Part shown: one piece after another, positions 48,184-57,508 of the stretch
Numbering within the stretch: position 1 is the stretch's first letter
How the letters are laid out: every line of letters begins with the position of its first letter
NCBI RefSeq assembly: GCF_900111835.1
Contig: NZ_FOJP01000018.1
Location: forward strand, 104,002-168,001
Direction of reading: 5' to 3'
Source of the DNA: Metapseudomonas otitidis
Lineage (GTDB): Bacteria > Pseudomonadota > Gammaproteobacteria > Pseudomonadales > Pseudomonadaceae
Length of the DNA stretch: 64,000 nt
Program-made: the position numbers and the translations under genes
The notes under the pieces: model-generated
The model's input: the letters and a program-made list of their open reading frames with translations, nothing else
The model's database searches: none
What the model was told of the DNA's origin: nothing

Positions 48184-49806
48184 ATGTCCCTGTTCACCGC
48201 CGAGACCCTGTTCCCCCACGCCGACCAGATTCCCGAGGCCTGGCGCCTGGGCGAGCCCGTCGAGCAACGCGACTACCTGGTGGATGGCGAACTGCGCCGC
48301 TGGGCCGGCCCCCTGGCCCCGGTGCGCAGCCCGGTCTACCTCAAGGGGCCGCAGGGCGAGGAGCAGGTGGTGCTCGGCAGCACCCCGCTGCTGGATGCCG
48401 AGGCCGCCCTGCAGGCGCTGGACGCCGCCGTGCGTGCCTACGACAAGGGGCAGGGCGCCTGGCCGACCCTGCGGGTGGCCGAGCGCATCGCCCACGTGGA
48501 ACGCTTCCTGGCGCGCATGCGCGAGCAGCGCCAGGCGGTGGTGAAGCTGCTGATGTGGGAGATCGGCAAGAACCTCAAGGACTCCGAGAAGGAGTTCGAC
48601 CGCACCTGCGACTACATCGTCGACACCATCGAGGCGCTCAAGGAGCTGGACCGCCGCTCCAGCCGCTTCGAGCTGGTGCAGGGCACCCTCGGACAGATCC
48701 GCCGCGTCCCCCTGGGCGTGGCGCTGTGCATGGGGCCGTACAACTACCCGCTGAATGAAACCTTCACCACGCTGATCCCGGCGCTGATCATGGGCAACAC
48801 CGTGGTCTTCAAACCGGCCAAGTTCGGCGTGCTGCTGATGCGCCCGCTGCTGGAGGCGTTCCGCGACAGCTTCCCGCCCGGCGTCATCAACATCATCTAC
48901 GGCAAGGGCCGCGAGACCGTCAGCGCCATCATGGCCAGCGGCAAGGTGGACGTGTTCGCCTTCATCGGCACCCACTCCGGCGCCGCCGACCTGAAGAAAC
49001 TGCACCCGCGCCCGCACCGCTTGCGCGCCGCCCTCGGGCTGGATGCGAAGAACCCCGGCATCGTGCTGCCCCAGGTGGACCTGGACAACGCCGTGGAAGA
49101 GGCCGTCACCGGCGCGCTCTCGTTCAACGGCCAGCGCTGCACCGCACTGAAGATCCTCTTCGTCCACGAGGACGTGCTGGAACCCTTCCTCACCCGGTTC
49201 AGCGCGCGCCTGGCACGCCTGCGCCCCGGCATGCCCTGGGACGACGGCGTGGCCCTGACCCCGCTGCCGGAACCGGGCAAGGTGGACTACCTCGACGGCC
49301 TGCTGCGCGATGCCCTGGAGCAGGGCGCGCAGGTGGTCAACGAAGGCGGCGGCCGGCGTCACCAGAGCTTCTTCTACCCCGCGCTGCTGTGCCCGGTGAC
49401 CCCGGCCATGCGGGTCTACCACGAGGAGCAGTTCGGCCCGCTGGTGCCGGTGGTGCCCTACCGCGACCTGCAGACGGTGATCGACTACGTGCTGGACTCC
49501 GACTACGGCCAGCAGCTGTCGATCTTCGGCAACGACCCCGCCGAAGTGGGGCGGCTGGTGGACACCTTCGCCAACCAGGTGGGGCGCATCAACATCAACG
49601 CCCAGTGCCAGCGCGGCCCGGACAGCTTCCCCTTCAACGGCCGCAAGAACTCCGCCGAAGGCACCCTGTCGGTGCATGACGCCCTGCGCACCTTCTCCAT
49701 CCGCACCCTGGTGGCGACCCGCTTCAACGCGGACAACAAGGCGCTGGTCAGCCGCATCCTCGGCAACCGCGAATCCAGCTTCATCAGCACGGACTACATC
49801 TTCTGA
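48184..49806 (+). CDS. NADP-dependent glyceraldehyde-3-phosphate dehydrogenase-like (GapN)
   Basis: The 540-residue aldehyde dehydrogenase has the catalytic cysteine in SFNGQRCTALKI, the cofactor/active-site MGPYNYPLNET with the conserved asparagine, and the glutamate-region FAFIGTHSGAADL. MGPYNYPLNE and RGPDSFPFNG are typical of non-phosphorylating GAPDH (GapN), which oxidises glyceraldehyde 3-phosphate straight to 3-phosphoglycerate with NADP+. It is directly downstream of eda, whose product is its proposed substrate. CGGAGCG precedes the ATG. Its stop (TGATG) overlaps the next ATG. The specific substrate is inferred. Confidence 0.8.
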   Translation: MSLFTAETLFPHADQIPEAWRLGEPVEQRDYLVDGELRRWAGPLAPVRSPVYLKGPQGEEQVVLGSTPLLDAEAALQALDAAVRAYDKGQGAWPTLRVAERIAHVERFLARMREQRQAVVKLLMWEIGKNLKDSEKEFDRTCDYIVDTIEALKELDRRSSRFELVQGTLGQIRRVPLGVALCMGPYNYPLNETFTTLIPALIMGNTVVFKPAKFGVLLMRPLLEAFRDSFPPGVINIIYGKGRETVSAIMASGKVDVFAFIGTHSGAADLKKLHPRPHRLRAALGLDAKNPGIVLPQVDLDNAVEEAVTGALSFNGQRCTALKILFVHEDVLEPFLTRFSARLARLRPGMPWDDGVALTPLPEPGKVDYLDGLLRDALEQGAQVVNEGGGRRHQSFFYPALLCPVTPAMRVYHEEQFGPLVPVVPYRDLQTVIDYVLDSDYGQQLSIFGNDPAEVGRLVDTFANQVGRININAQCQRGPDSFPFNGRKNSAEGTLSVHDALRTFSIRTLVATRFNADNKALVSRILGNRESSFISTDYIF

Positions 49807-50213
49807 TGCGTCGCGGTGTGCTGCTGGCGGTGGCGCTGCTGCCGCTGCTGGCCTGGGGCGAGGAGCCGGGGTGCGGCGACTACCTGGCGGCCCTCGGCGT
49901 CAGCGCGCCCGGGTTGCAGTTCGACGGCTGCCGTCTGGAGGAGGGCGGCCAGCTGCGCCAGCGGGTGGCCGAGTACAGCATCCCCGGACGCGACGCCCGA
50001 GCGCTCGAAGCCCGGCTGGAACAGCGCTTCGGCATGCAGCCGCTGCGCTTCGTCTGCTGCGGCTGGGAGGCCCCGTCCGTCTACGCCCCCCATCCCGCCG
50101 GCCGGCCCTACGGCTACGAGATCGGCATGGGCTCCGGCGAAACCCTGGAAAAGGACTGGACCCGCATCGACCGCTTCCACGTCCGCGTCACCCTCTTCCT
50201 CGAAGAACCCTGA
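49806..50213 (+). CDS. Secreted small protein, DUF4952-like
   Basis: The 135-residue protein has a signal peptide (RRGVLLAVALLPLLAWG, cleavage near residue 18). The mature part contains CGDYLAALGVSAPGLQFDGC, a PGRDARALEARLEQRFGM helix and FVCCGWEAP, recalling the DUF4952 family. Four cysteines could form two disulfides in the periplasm. Function is unknown. The ATG overlaps the gapN-like stop, so it is translationally coupled to the Entner-Doudoroff operon, although nothing in it suggests a metabolic enzyme. It is followed by the 99-bp repeat array. Confidence 0.65.
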   Translation: MRRGVLLAVALLPLLAWGEEPGCGDYLAALGVSAPGLQFDGCRLEEGGQLRQRVAEYSIPGRDARALEARLEQRFGMQPLRFVCCGWEAPSVYAPHPAGRPYGYEIGMGSGETLEKDWTRIDRFHVRVTLFLEEP

Positions 50214-50217
50214 CCGT

Positions 50218-50679
50218 CCGTAGCCTGGCTTCAGCCCAGGGTGCGGAGGTCGGGCGTTCCCGGACTGAAGTCCGGGCTACCCCGTGCTCGAACCCGCAGT
50301 CGTTTACCGGCACCCGTAGCCTGGGCTTCAGCCCAGGAAGCGGAGGTTGCGGCATTCCCCGGACTGAAGTCCGGGCTACCCCGTGCTCGAACCCGCAGTC
50401 GTTTACTGGCACCCGTAGCCTGGGCTTCAGCCCAGGAAGCGGAGGTTGTGGCACTCCCCGGACTGAAGTCCGGGCTACCCCGTGCTTGAACCCGCAGTCG
50501 TTTACCGGCACCCGTAGCCTGGGCTTCAGCCCAGGGAGCGGAGTTTGGGGCATGCCCCGGACTGAAGTCCGGGCTACCCAGCGCTCGAGCCCGCAGTCGT
50601 TTACCGGCCCCCGTAGCCTGGGCTTCAGCCCAGGGCGCGGAGGTTGGGGCATGCCCCGGACTGAAGTCCGAGCGACCTG
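50218..50679. repeat. Tandem array of 99-bp paired-REP units
   Basis: Four full units and one partial start at 50218, 50314, 50413, 50512 and 50611; the first is 96 bp and the next three are 99 bp. Each unit has a forward REP (GTAG-CCTGGGC-TTCA-GCCCAGG), a short spacer, an inverted REP (CCCGGAC-TGAA-GTCCGGG-CTAC), and a near-constant linker containing AACCCGCAGTCGTTTAC. The array fills the whole gap between the convergent small secreted gene and fruR. Because 99 is a multiple of 3, long open frames cross it, but they are by-products of the repetition. Confidence 0.95.
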
Positions 50680-51669
50680 TCAGCCGTTACGCCGCACATG
50701 CAATTGCCGTGGGACGGCGGTGACGCCGGGCTGGTAGTCCCCGGCGATGGCTCGCAGGGCCTGGGCCAGGACGGCATCGGCGATCAGTTCGTGCTGCTGG
50801 CGCATGGCGTTCACCGGCAGGGGCAGGAAGTCCAGCAACTGGGTGTCGCCGAAGGTGCCGACACGCAACGCCCGGGGCCAGGCGCCGCGCTCGCGCAGCA
50901 CATCCAGCACCCCGGCCAGCAGCACATAGGCGGTGGTCACCAGGGCGTCCGGCAGGTGGGCCTGTTCGTCCAGCAGGGACTCCATCATCTGGCGCCCGCA
51001 GTCGCGGCTGAACTGCGCGCCCTGCATCACCCGCACCTCACCCGCGAACCCCTCCAGCGCCAGGCGGAAGCCCGCCTCCCGCTCGCGGCTGATGTTCAGC
51101 TCCGGGCGCGCGCCCAGCAGCGCCACCTGGCGCAGGCCGGGCGCCAGCAGGCTGTGGGTGAGCTGCTGGCTGGCCGGTCGGTCGTCGCTGACCACCGAGC
51201 CGAAGCGCGTCGGGTCCAGCACCCGGTCGACGCCGATCACCGGCAGCCCTTCGGCCAGCAGGTCGGCCAGGGTCGGGTCCTCGGGCGGCAGGCAACTGGC
51301 GACCACCAGCGCATCGCAGCGACGGGCGGCGAACAGCTCCAGCAACTGGCGCTCGCTGGCCGGGTCGTCGTCCGAGCTGGCGATCAGCACCTGGTAGCCC
51401 TGGGCACGCGCCCGCTGCTCCAGCAGCTTGGCCAGGCGCGCATAGCTGGGGTTCTCCAGGTCCGGGAGGATGAACCCCAGGGTGCGCGTCTGCCCCCGGC
51501 GCAAGCCGGCGGCCTGGGGGTCGGGGCGGAAGCCGTGGGCCTCCACCACCGCCTGCACCCGCGCCACCGTGGCGGGGGAGATGCGCTTCTGCTCGGCCTT
51601 GCCGTTGACCACGTAGCTGGCGGTGGTGAGGGAGACGCCGGCCAGGCGGGCGATGTCGCTGAGTTTCAC
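50680..51669 (-). CDS. fruR: Fructose operon regulator FruR/Cra
   Basis: LacI-family regulator, 329 residues; in pseudomonads FruR responds to fructose 1-phosphate and controls fruBKA. The N-terminal helix-turn-helix is KLSDIARLAGVSLTTASYVVNGKAE with the hinge region QAAGLRRGQTRTLGFILPDLENPSYA, and the remainder is a periplasmic-binding-protein-like sensor domain. The GTG at 51669 is preferred because GAGGA lies 8 bases before it and family members begin at this lysine; another GTG lies 15 bases upstream. It is divergent from fruB, and a perfect Cra palindrome lies between them. Its stop abuts the REP array. Confidence 0.94.
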   Translation of the reverse strand: MKLSDIARLAGVSLTTASYVVNGKAEQKRISPATVARVQAVVEAHGFRPDPQAAGLRRGQTRTLGFILPDLENPSYARLAKLLEQRARAQGYQVLIASSDDDPASERQLLELFAARRCDALVVASCLPPEDPTLADLLAEGLPVIGVDRVLDPTRFGSVVSDDRPASQQLTHSLLAPGLRQVALLGARPELNISREREAGFRLALEGFAGEVRVMQGAQFSRDCGRQMMESLLDEQAHLPDALVTTAYVLLAGVLDVLRERGAWPRALRVGTFGDTQLLDFLPLPVNAMRQQHELIADAVLAQALRAIAGDYQPGVTAVPRQLHVRRNG

Positions 51670-51769
51670 GTTCGGGGTCCTCACTGGGGCGCGGCGGGCG
51701 GATGCACATTTCGTCCGCCGGGCACTTCAAGCGGCGAAGGATATCGGTTACCGTGCCGCCCACGCTTAG

Positions 51770-51781
51770 TGAAACGATTCA
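51770..51781. promoter_or_regulatory. FruR/Cra operator at fruB
   Basis: TGAAACGATTCA is a 12-bp palindrome matching the Cra consensus (TGAAWCGWTTCA). It lies about 100 bases upstream of the fruR start and 145 bases upstream of the fruB ATG. The rest of the 257-base divergent region shows no other clear site; an A-rich ACAACGACAAG at about 51887 is a weak Hfq/Crc candidate. Confidence 0.8.
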
Positions 51782-51926
51782 GCAAGGCCCTTGTCCAGAT
51801 GTTTCCACGTCCTGCCTGGCGTGGTCACGGACCGCACGCACCTGCCCGGCGTGACGGAAGGCAGCACCTAAGCTGATGCAGATGGCACAACGACAAGAGG
51901 GCCCCGAGGCCCGTTTGGAGGCACGC

Positions 51927-54794
51927 ATGCTCGAACTGACCCCCGGACAGGTGTCCATGGGCCTGGCCGCGACGGACAAGGCCGACGCCCTGCGCCAGGT
52001 GGCGCAGCGGCTGGTGGCGGACGGCCTGGCCGCCGACGGCTACCTGGCTGCGCTGGAGGCCCGCGAAGCGCAGGGCTCCACCTGCCTCGGCCAGGGCATC
52101 GCGATTCCCCACGGCACCCCCGAGACCCGCCACCTGGTGCACGCCACCGGCGTACGCCTGCTGCATTTCCCCGGCGGCGTGGAGTGGGGCGATGGCCAGC
52201 GCGTGTACCTGGCCATCGGCATCGCCGCCAAGTCCGACGAGCACCTGCGCCTGCTGCAACTGCTGACCCGCGCCCTCGGCGAGGGCGAACTGGGCGAGGC
52301 CCTGCGCGCGGCCGAGAGCCCCGAGGCGATCCTCCAACTGCTCCAGGGCGCCCCCCGTGACCTGGCGCTGGACGACCAGTTGATCGCCCTCGGCAGCGAG
52401 GCCGAAGACCTCGACGAACTGGCCCTGCAAGGCGCCCGCCTGCTGCGCCGCGCCGGGTGCGTCGACAAGGGCTTTGCGGCAGCCCTGCTGCAGCGTGAGC
52501 CGCTGCCCCTGGGCGACGGCCTCTGGTGGCTGGACACCGACCAGGCCGTGGAGCGGCCAGGCCTGGCCTTTGTCGCCCCGGCGGCGGCCCTGCAGTACCA
52601 GGGCCAGCCCCTGGCCGGCCTGTTCTGCCTGGCGAGCCTGGGGGATGCCCACCAGGCGCTGCTGGAGCGCCTGTGCAGCCTGCTGGTGGAGGGGCGCGGT
52701 GGCGAGATCGTGCACGCCGTCTCCAGCCGTGCGCTGCTGGAAACCCTCGGCGGTGACTCCATCGCCGACTGGCCGAGCCTGCGCGTGCCCCTGGCCAACG
52801 CCCACGGCCTGCATGCCCGCCCCGCCAAGGAGCTGGCCCAGGCGGCCAAGGCCTTTGCCGGGGAGATCCGCATCCGTGTCGCCGACAGCGGCCAGCCTGC
52901 CGTCAGCGCCCGCAGCCTGAGCAAACTGCTGGCGCTGGGCGTGCGCCGAGGGCAGGTGCTGGAGCTGCTGGCCGAACCGGCGATCGCCGACGAGGCCCTG
53001 CCGGCCCTGCGCGACGCCATCCTGGCCGGCCTCGGCGAAACCGTGGAGCCGCTGGACGCAGCGCGACCCGAGGCGCCCTCGGAAGCGCCTGAGGCGCCCG
53101 TCGCCGCGCCCACCGCACCGCAGCCCGGCGAGGTGCTGGCGGCCGTGTCGGCGTCCCCCGGCATCGCCATCGGCCCGGCCCATGTCCGCGTGGCGCGGGC
53201 CTTCGACTACCCGGCCCGGGGCGAGTCCCCGGCGCAGGAGCGCCAGCGCCTGGAGCAGGCCCTGGCCCAGGTGCGGGGCGAGATCGAGGCGCTGGTGACG
53301 CGCAGCGAGGTCAAGGCCATCCGCGAGATCTTCGTCACCCATCTGGAAATGCTTGCCGACCCCTCCCTGGTGGAGGACGTGGACGCGCGCCTGGCCCGTG
53401 GCGAGAGTGCCGCCGCCGCCTGGAATGCGGTCATCGGCGAGGCGGCCCGGCAGCAGGAAGCCCTGCAGGATGCCTTGCTGGCCGAGCGTGCCGCCGACCT
53501 GCGCGACGTCGGCCGGCGCGTGCTGGCCCAGTTGTGCGGCGTGGAGGAGGTGCCCGAGCCCCGCGAGCCCTACGTGCTGGTGCTGGACGAAATGGCCCCC
53601 TCGGACGTGGCCCGCCTGGACCGCGAGCGGGTCGCCGGCATCCTCACCGCCCGGGGCGGCGCCACCTCCCACAGCGCCATCGTCGCGCGAGCGCTGGGCA
53701 TCCCGGCGCTGGTGGGCGCGGGGGCGCGGGTGCTGGCCCTGGCGCCGGGCGCCATGCTGCTGCTGGACGGCGGGCGAGGGCGCCTGGTGGTGGAACCCGA
53801 GGCAGCGCTGCTGGAGCGTGCCCGCCAGGAGCGCAGCGAACGCGAGCGCCTGCTGCGCGAGGCCGAGGCCCACAAGCTGGAGCCGGCGGTGACCCGCGAC
53901 GGCCATGCAGTGGAGGTCTGCGCCAACCTGGGCGACGCCCAGGGCGCGGCGGCGGCCGTGGCCCAGGGGGCCGAAGGCATCGGCCTGCTGCGCACCGAAT
54001 TCATCTTCATGGCCCACGCCCAGGCTCCCGACCTGGCCACCCAGGAGGCCGACTACCGCCGCGTGTTCGACGCCCTGGACGGGCGCCCGCTGGTGGCGCG
54101 GACCCTCGACGTGGGCGGCGACAAGCCCTTGCCCTACTGGCCCATCCCCACCGAGGAGAACCCCTTCCTCGGCCTGCGCGGCGTGCGCCTGACCCTGCAG
54201 CGCCCGAAGGTGATGCGCACCCAGCTGCGCGCACTGCTGCAGGCCGCCGAGGACCGGCCGCTGCGCATCATGTTCCCCATGGTCGGCAGCGTCGGCGAGT
54301 GGCGCCAGGCGCGGGACATGGCCCGTGAGCTACTGGGCGAGCTGCCCCATGCCGACGTGCAGCTGGGGATCATGGTGGAGGTGCCGTCCGCCGCCCTGCT
54401 GGCGCCGGTGCTGGCCCGCGAGGTGGACTTCTTCAGCATCGGCACCAACGACCTGACCCAGTACGCCCTGGCCATCGACCGTGGCCACCCGACCCTTTCC
54501 GCCCAGGCCGATGGGCTGCACCCGGCTGTGCTGCAACTGATCGACATGACCGTGCGCGCCGCCCATGCCCACGGCAAGTGGGTCGGGGTGTGCGGCGAAC
54601 TGGCCTCCGACCCGCTGGCGGTGCCGCTGCTGGTGGGGCTGGGGGTGGACGAGCTGAGCGTGTCCGCGCGCAGCATTGCGGAAATCAAGGCGCGCATCCG
54701 CGCCATGAGCCAGGCGGCCGCCCAGGAGCTGGCCGCCGTGGCCCTGCAGGCCGAAAGCGCCGAAGCCGTGCGCGAACTGGCGGAGCGATTCTGA
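51927..54794 (+). CDS. fruB: Fructose PTS multiphosphoryl protein (EIIA-HPr-EI)
   Basis: A cytosolic fusion that carries phosphate from PEP to FruA. The 955-residue order is EIIA-Fru (about residues 1-150, phospho-histidine in [13 protein letters not shown]), a linker domain, HPr ([22 protein letters not shown] near residues 285-310), a Pro/Ala-rich linker (about 370-395), then enzyme I: start [15 protein letters not shown], phospho-histidine loop [23 protein letters not shown], and the PEP-binding [20 protein letters not shown]. The ATG at 51927 follows TGGAGG; a longer frame upstream is unsupported. fruK overlaps its stop (TGATG). Confidence 0.96.
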   Translation: MLELTPGQVSMGLAATDKADALRQVAQRLVADGLAADGYLAALEAREAQGSTCLGQGIAIPHGTPETRHLVHATGVRLLHFPGGVEWGDGQRVYLAIGIAAKSDEHLRLLQLLTRALGEGELGEALRAAESPEAILQLLQGAPRDLALDDQLIALGSEAEDLDELALQGARLLRRAGCVDKGFAAALLQREPLPLGDGLWWLDTDQAVERPGLAFVAPAAALQYQGQPLAGLFCLASLGDAHQALLERLCSLLVEGRGGEIVHAVSSRALLETLGGDSIADWPSLRVPLANAHGLHARPAKELAQAAKAFAGEIRIRVADSGQPAVSARSLSKLLALGVRRGQVLELLAEPAIADEALPALRDAILAGLGETVEPLDAARPEAPSEAPEAPVAAPTAPQPGEVLAAVSASPGIAIGPAHVRVARAFDYPARGESPAQERQRLEQALAQVRGEIEALVTRSEVKAIREIFVTHLEMLADPSLVEDVDARLARGESAAAAWNAVIGEAARQQEALQDALLAERAADLRDVGRRVLAQLCGVEEVPEPREPYVLVLDEMAPSDVARLDRERVAGILTARGGATSHSAIVARALGIPALVGAGARVLALAPGAMLLLDGGRGRLVVEPEAALLERARQERSERERLLREAEAHKLEPAVTRDGHAVEVCANLGDAQGAAAAVAQGAEGIGLLRTEFIFMAHAQAPDLATQEADYRRVFDALDGRPLVARTLDVGGDKPLPYWPIPTEENPFLGLRGVRLTLQRPKVMRTQLRALLQAAEDRPLRIMFPMVGSVGEWRQARDMARELLGELPHADVQLGIMVEVPSAALLAPVLAREVDFFSIGTNDLTQYALAIDRGHPTLSAQADGLHPAVLQLIDMTVRAAHAHGKWVGVCGELASDPLAVPLLVGLGVDELSVSARSIAEIKARIRAMSQAAAQELAAVALQAESAEAVRELAERF

Positions 54795-55750
54795 TGGCAC
54801 GCATCCTCACCCTGACCCTCAACCCCGCGCTGGACCTCACCCTGCGCCTGCGCCAGCTGGTGCCGGGCGCAGTGAACCGGGGCGATGCCCTGGTGGCCCA
54901 TGCCGCCGGCAAGGGCCTCAACGTGGCCCAGGTGCTGGCCGACCTCGGCCACAGCCTGTCGGTGGCCGGCTTCCTCGGTGCCGACAATGCCCAGCCGTTC
55001 GAGGCGCTGTTCGCCCGGCGCGGCTTCCACGATGCCTTCGTCCGCGTCGACGGGGAGACCCGCAGCAACCTCAAGCTGGCTGAGGACGACGGCCGCATCA
55101 CCGACATCAACGGCCCCGGCCCCGAAGTCGACGCGGCCGCCAGGGCCGCGCTGCTGGAGCGGCTGGACCGTCTGGTGCCGGGCCACGACCTGGTGGTGGT
55201 GGCCGGCAGCCTGCCCCGGGGCGTGGACCCGGACTGGCTGCGGACGTTGCTGCAGCGCCTGCGCGGGCTCGGTGCCCGGGTGGCGCTGGACACCAGCGGC
55301 GCGGCACTGCGTGCCGGGCTCGACTCCGCGCCCTGGCTGGTGAAACCGAACCAGGAGGAGCTGGCGGACGCCTGCGGCCACCCCCTGGATGACGCCGCCG
55401 CCCAGGCCCTGGAGGCCCAGCGCCTGCACGCGATGGGCATCGAGCACCTGGTGCTGTCCCTGGGCGCCGACGGGGTGCGCTGGTTCAACCCGGGCGGGGT
55501 GCTGGCGGCCCGTCCGCCCAGGGTGCAGGTGGCGAGCACCGTCGGCGCCGGGGATTCGCTGCTGGCCGGCATGCTGCACGGCCTGCTCAGCGGCTGGTCG
55601 CCGCAGCAGACCCTGCGCCACGCCACCGCCATTGCCGCCCAGGCCGTCACCCAGATCGGTTTCGGCATTCACGACCGGGCCCAGCTGGCCGCGCTGGAAG
55701 GCGCCGTCACCCTGGTCGATGCCCCCGCACAGCACGAGGTCTCCCGATGA
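54794..55750 (+). CDS. fruK: 1-phosphofructokinase
   Basis: Phosphorylates fructose 1-phosphate to fructose 1,6-bisphosphate. The 318-residue PfkB-family sugar kinase begins ILTLTLNPALDLTL and has AAGKGLNVAQVLADLG (substrate loop), VAGSLPRGVDPDWL, and the C-terminal catalytic GAGDSLLAGML with the base aspartate. It is coupled at both ends: its ATG overlaps the fruB stop (TGATG) and its stop overlaps the fruA start (ATGA). It also removes the FruR effector fructose 1-phosphate. Confidence 0.96.
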   Translation: MARILTLTLNPALDLTLRLRQLVPGAVNRGDALVAHAAGKGLNVAQVLADLGHSLSVAGFLGADNAQPFEALFARRGFHDAFVRVDGETRSNLKLAEDDGRITDINGPGPEVDAAARAALLERLDRLVPGHDLVVVAGSLPRGVDPDWLRTLLQRLRGLGARVALDTSGAALRAGLDSAPWLVKPNQEELADACGHPLDDAAAQALEAQRLHAMGIEHLVLSLGADGVRWFNPGGVLAARPPRVQVASTVGAGDSLLAGMLHGLLSGWSPQQTLRHATAIAAQAVTQIGFGIHDRAQLAALEGAVTLVDAPAQHEVSR

Positions 55751-57474
55751 AACTCGCCCTAGTCACGGCGTGCCCCAACGGGGCCGTCACCAGCCTGATC
55801 AGCGCCCGCCTGCTGGACGCCGCCGCCCGCCGCCTGGGCTGGAGCACCTGCGTGGAGATGCCCGGCGGGGCGCCGCTGTCCGCCACCGACCTGGCCGCCG
55901 CCGACTGGGTGCTGGTGGTGGCCACCGGCGAGGTGGACCTGTCGCGCTTCAGCGGCAAGCGGGTGTTCCTCTCCAGCCCGGTGGAGGCGCTGCAGGCGCC
56001 CGAGCACTTCCTGCGCCGCGCCGAGGCCCGCGCGGCCCTGCGCGAGCCCTCCGAGGTCGGCGCCCGCGTCCAGCGTCCGCGCCTGGTGGCGGTGACCGCC
56101 TGCCCGACCGGGGTGGCGCACACCTTCATGGCCGCCGAGGCCCTCAAGCAGGCCGCCCAGCGCCTGGGCTACGACCTGCTGGTGGAAACCCAGGGGTCGG
56201 TGGGCGCCCGTGATCCGCTGCCGGCGGACGCCATCGCCCGCGCCGACGTGGTGCTGCTGGCCACCGACATCGAGGTGGACCTGGCGCGCTTCGCCGGCAA
56301 GCGGGTCTACCGCTGCGGCACCGGCGTGGCCCTCAAACAGGCCGAGGCGACCCTGGAGCGCGCCCTGGCCGAAGCCCGCGAGTTGCAGGCGGAGGCCTCC
56401 TCCGGCCCTGCACCGCGTGCGGCGGAGAAGGGCGGCGAGGCCAAGGGCCTGTACAAGCACCTGCTCACCGGTGTGTCCTTCATGCTGCCGATGGTGGTGG
56501 CGGGGGGCCTGCTGATCGCCCTGTCCTTCGTCTTCGGCATCGAGGCGTTCAAGGAGCAGGGCACCCTGGCCGCCGCGCTGATGCAGATCGGCGGCGACAC
56601 CGCCTTCAAGCTGATGGTGCCGCTGCTGGCCGGCTACATCGCCTATTCCATCGCCGACCGGCCGGGCCTGGCGCCGGGGATGATCGGCGGGCTGCTGGCC
56701 GGCACCCTGGGGGCGGGCTTCATCGGCGGCATCGTCGCCGGCTTCATCGCCGGCTACTGCGCCCGCGCCATCAACCGCTGGCTGCACCTGCCGCAGAGCC
56801 TGGAGGCGCTGAAGCCGATCCTGATCATCCCGCTGCTGGCGAGCCTGGTGACCGGGCTGGTGATGATCTACGTGGTGGGCACGCCGGTGGCCGGCATGCT
56901 CGCCGCGCTGACCCGCTTCCTCGACGGCATGGGCGCCACCAACGCCATCCTCCTCGGCGTGCTGCTGGGCGGGATGATGTGCGTGGACCTGGGCGGGCCG
57001 ATCAACAAGGCGGCCTACGCCTTCTCGGTGGGCCTGCTGGCGTCCCAGAGCTACGCGCCGATGGCCGCCACCATGGCCGCCGGCATGGTGCCGCCCATCG
57101 GCCTGGGACTGGCCTGCCTGCTGGCGCGGCGCAAGTTCGCCCAGAGCGAGCGGGAGGCGGGCAAGGCGGCGCTGGTGCTGGGGCTGTGCTTCATCTCCGA
57201 GGGGGCGATTCCCTTCGCGGCCAAGGACCCGCTGCGGGTCATCCCGGCCAGCATCGCCGGCGGTGCGCTCACCGGGGCGCTGTCCATGTACTTCGGCTGC
57301 AAGCTGATGGCGCCCCACGGCGGGCTGTTCGTGCTGCTCATCCCCAACGCCATCAACCACGTGCTGCCGTACCTGCTCGCCATCGTCGCCGGCAGCCTGC
57401 TCACCGCCGTGCTCTACGCCCTGCTCAAGCCCGCCGCCGCGCCGGACCTGGTGCTGGAGAAGGCGGGCGCCTGA
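55747..57474 (+). CDS. fruA: Fructose PTS permease EIIBC
   Basis: Inner-membrane fructose transporter of 575 residues. There are two EIIB-like domains: a degenerate EIIB' (residues 1-~100, with LVTACPNGAVTS) and a catalytic EIIB (about 110-210) with the phospho-cysteine in TACPTGVAHTFMAAEAL. The EIIC domain follows from about residue 235 (GLYKHLLTGVSFMLPMVVAGG) with eight or more membrane segments and the family block DLGGPINKAAYAF; SEGAIPFAAKDP is the conserved sugar-site loop. A strong GC-rich hairpin follows. With FruB and FruK it gives the only fructose route visible here. Confidence 0.96.
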   Translation: MKLALVTACPNGAVTSLISARLLDAAARRLGWSTCVEMPGGAPLSATDLAAADWVLVVATGEVDLSRFSGKRVFLSSPVEALQAPEHFLRRAEARAALREPSEVGARVQRPRLVAVTACPTGVAHTFMAAEALKQAAQRLGYDLLVETQGSVGARDPLPADAIARADVVLLATDIEVDLARFAGKRVYRCGTGVALKQAEATLERALAEARELQAEASSGPAPRAAEKGGEAKGLYKHLLTGVSFMLPMVVAGGLLIALSFVFGIEAFKEQGTLAAALMQIGGDTAFKLMVPLLAGYIAYSIADRPGLAPGMIGGLLAGTLGAGFIGGIVAGFIAGYCARAINRWLHLPQSLEALKPILIIPLLASLVTGLVMIYVVGTPVAGMLAALTRFLDGMGATNAILLGVLLGGMMCVDLGGPINKAAYAFSVGLLASQSYAPMAATMAAGMVPPIGLGLACLLARRKFAQSEREAGKAALVLGLCFISEGAIPFAAKDPLRVIPASIAGGALTGALSMYFGCKLMAPHGGLFVLLIPNAINHVLPYLLAIVAGSLLTAVLYALLKPAAAPDLVLEKAGA

Positions 57475-57480
57475 GCCCGT

Positions 57481-57508
57481 CGCCCGCGCCGCTCAACCGG
57501 CGCGGGCG
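57481..57508. terminator. Bidirectional hairpin between fruA and the LysR gene
   Basis: CGCCCGCGCCG and CGGCGCGGGCG form a perfect 11-bp stem with loop CTCAAC, starting 7 bases after the fruA stop and covering the stop of the convergent LysR gene. It has no long T run on either side, so termination strength is uncertain. Confidence 0.55.

Noticed and set aside
50218..50679. CRISPR array
   Set aside because: The linkers between palindromes are nearly identical rather than unique spacers, units are 96-99 bp, and no cas gene is present.
49676..50737. Long open frames across the repeat array (both strands)
   Set aside because: They exist only because the unit length is 99 bp and palindromes lack stops. 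Their residues repeat with the array, and they have no ribosome binding site.
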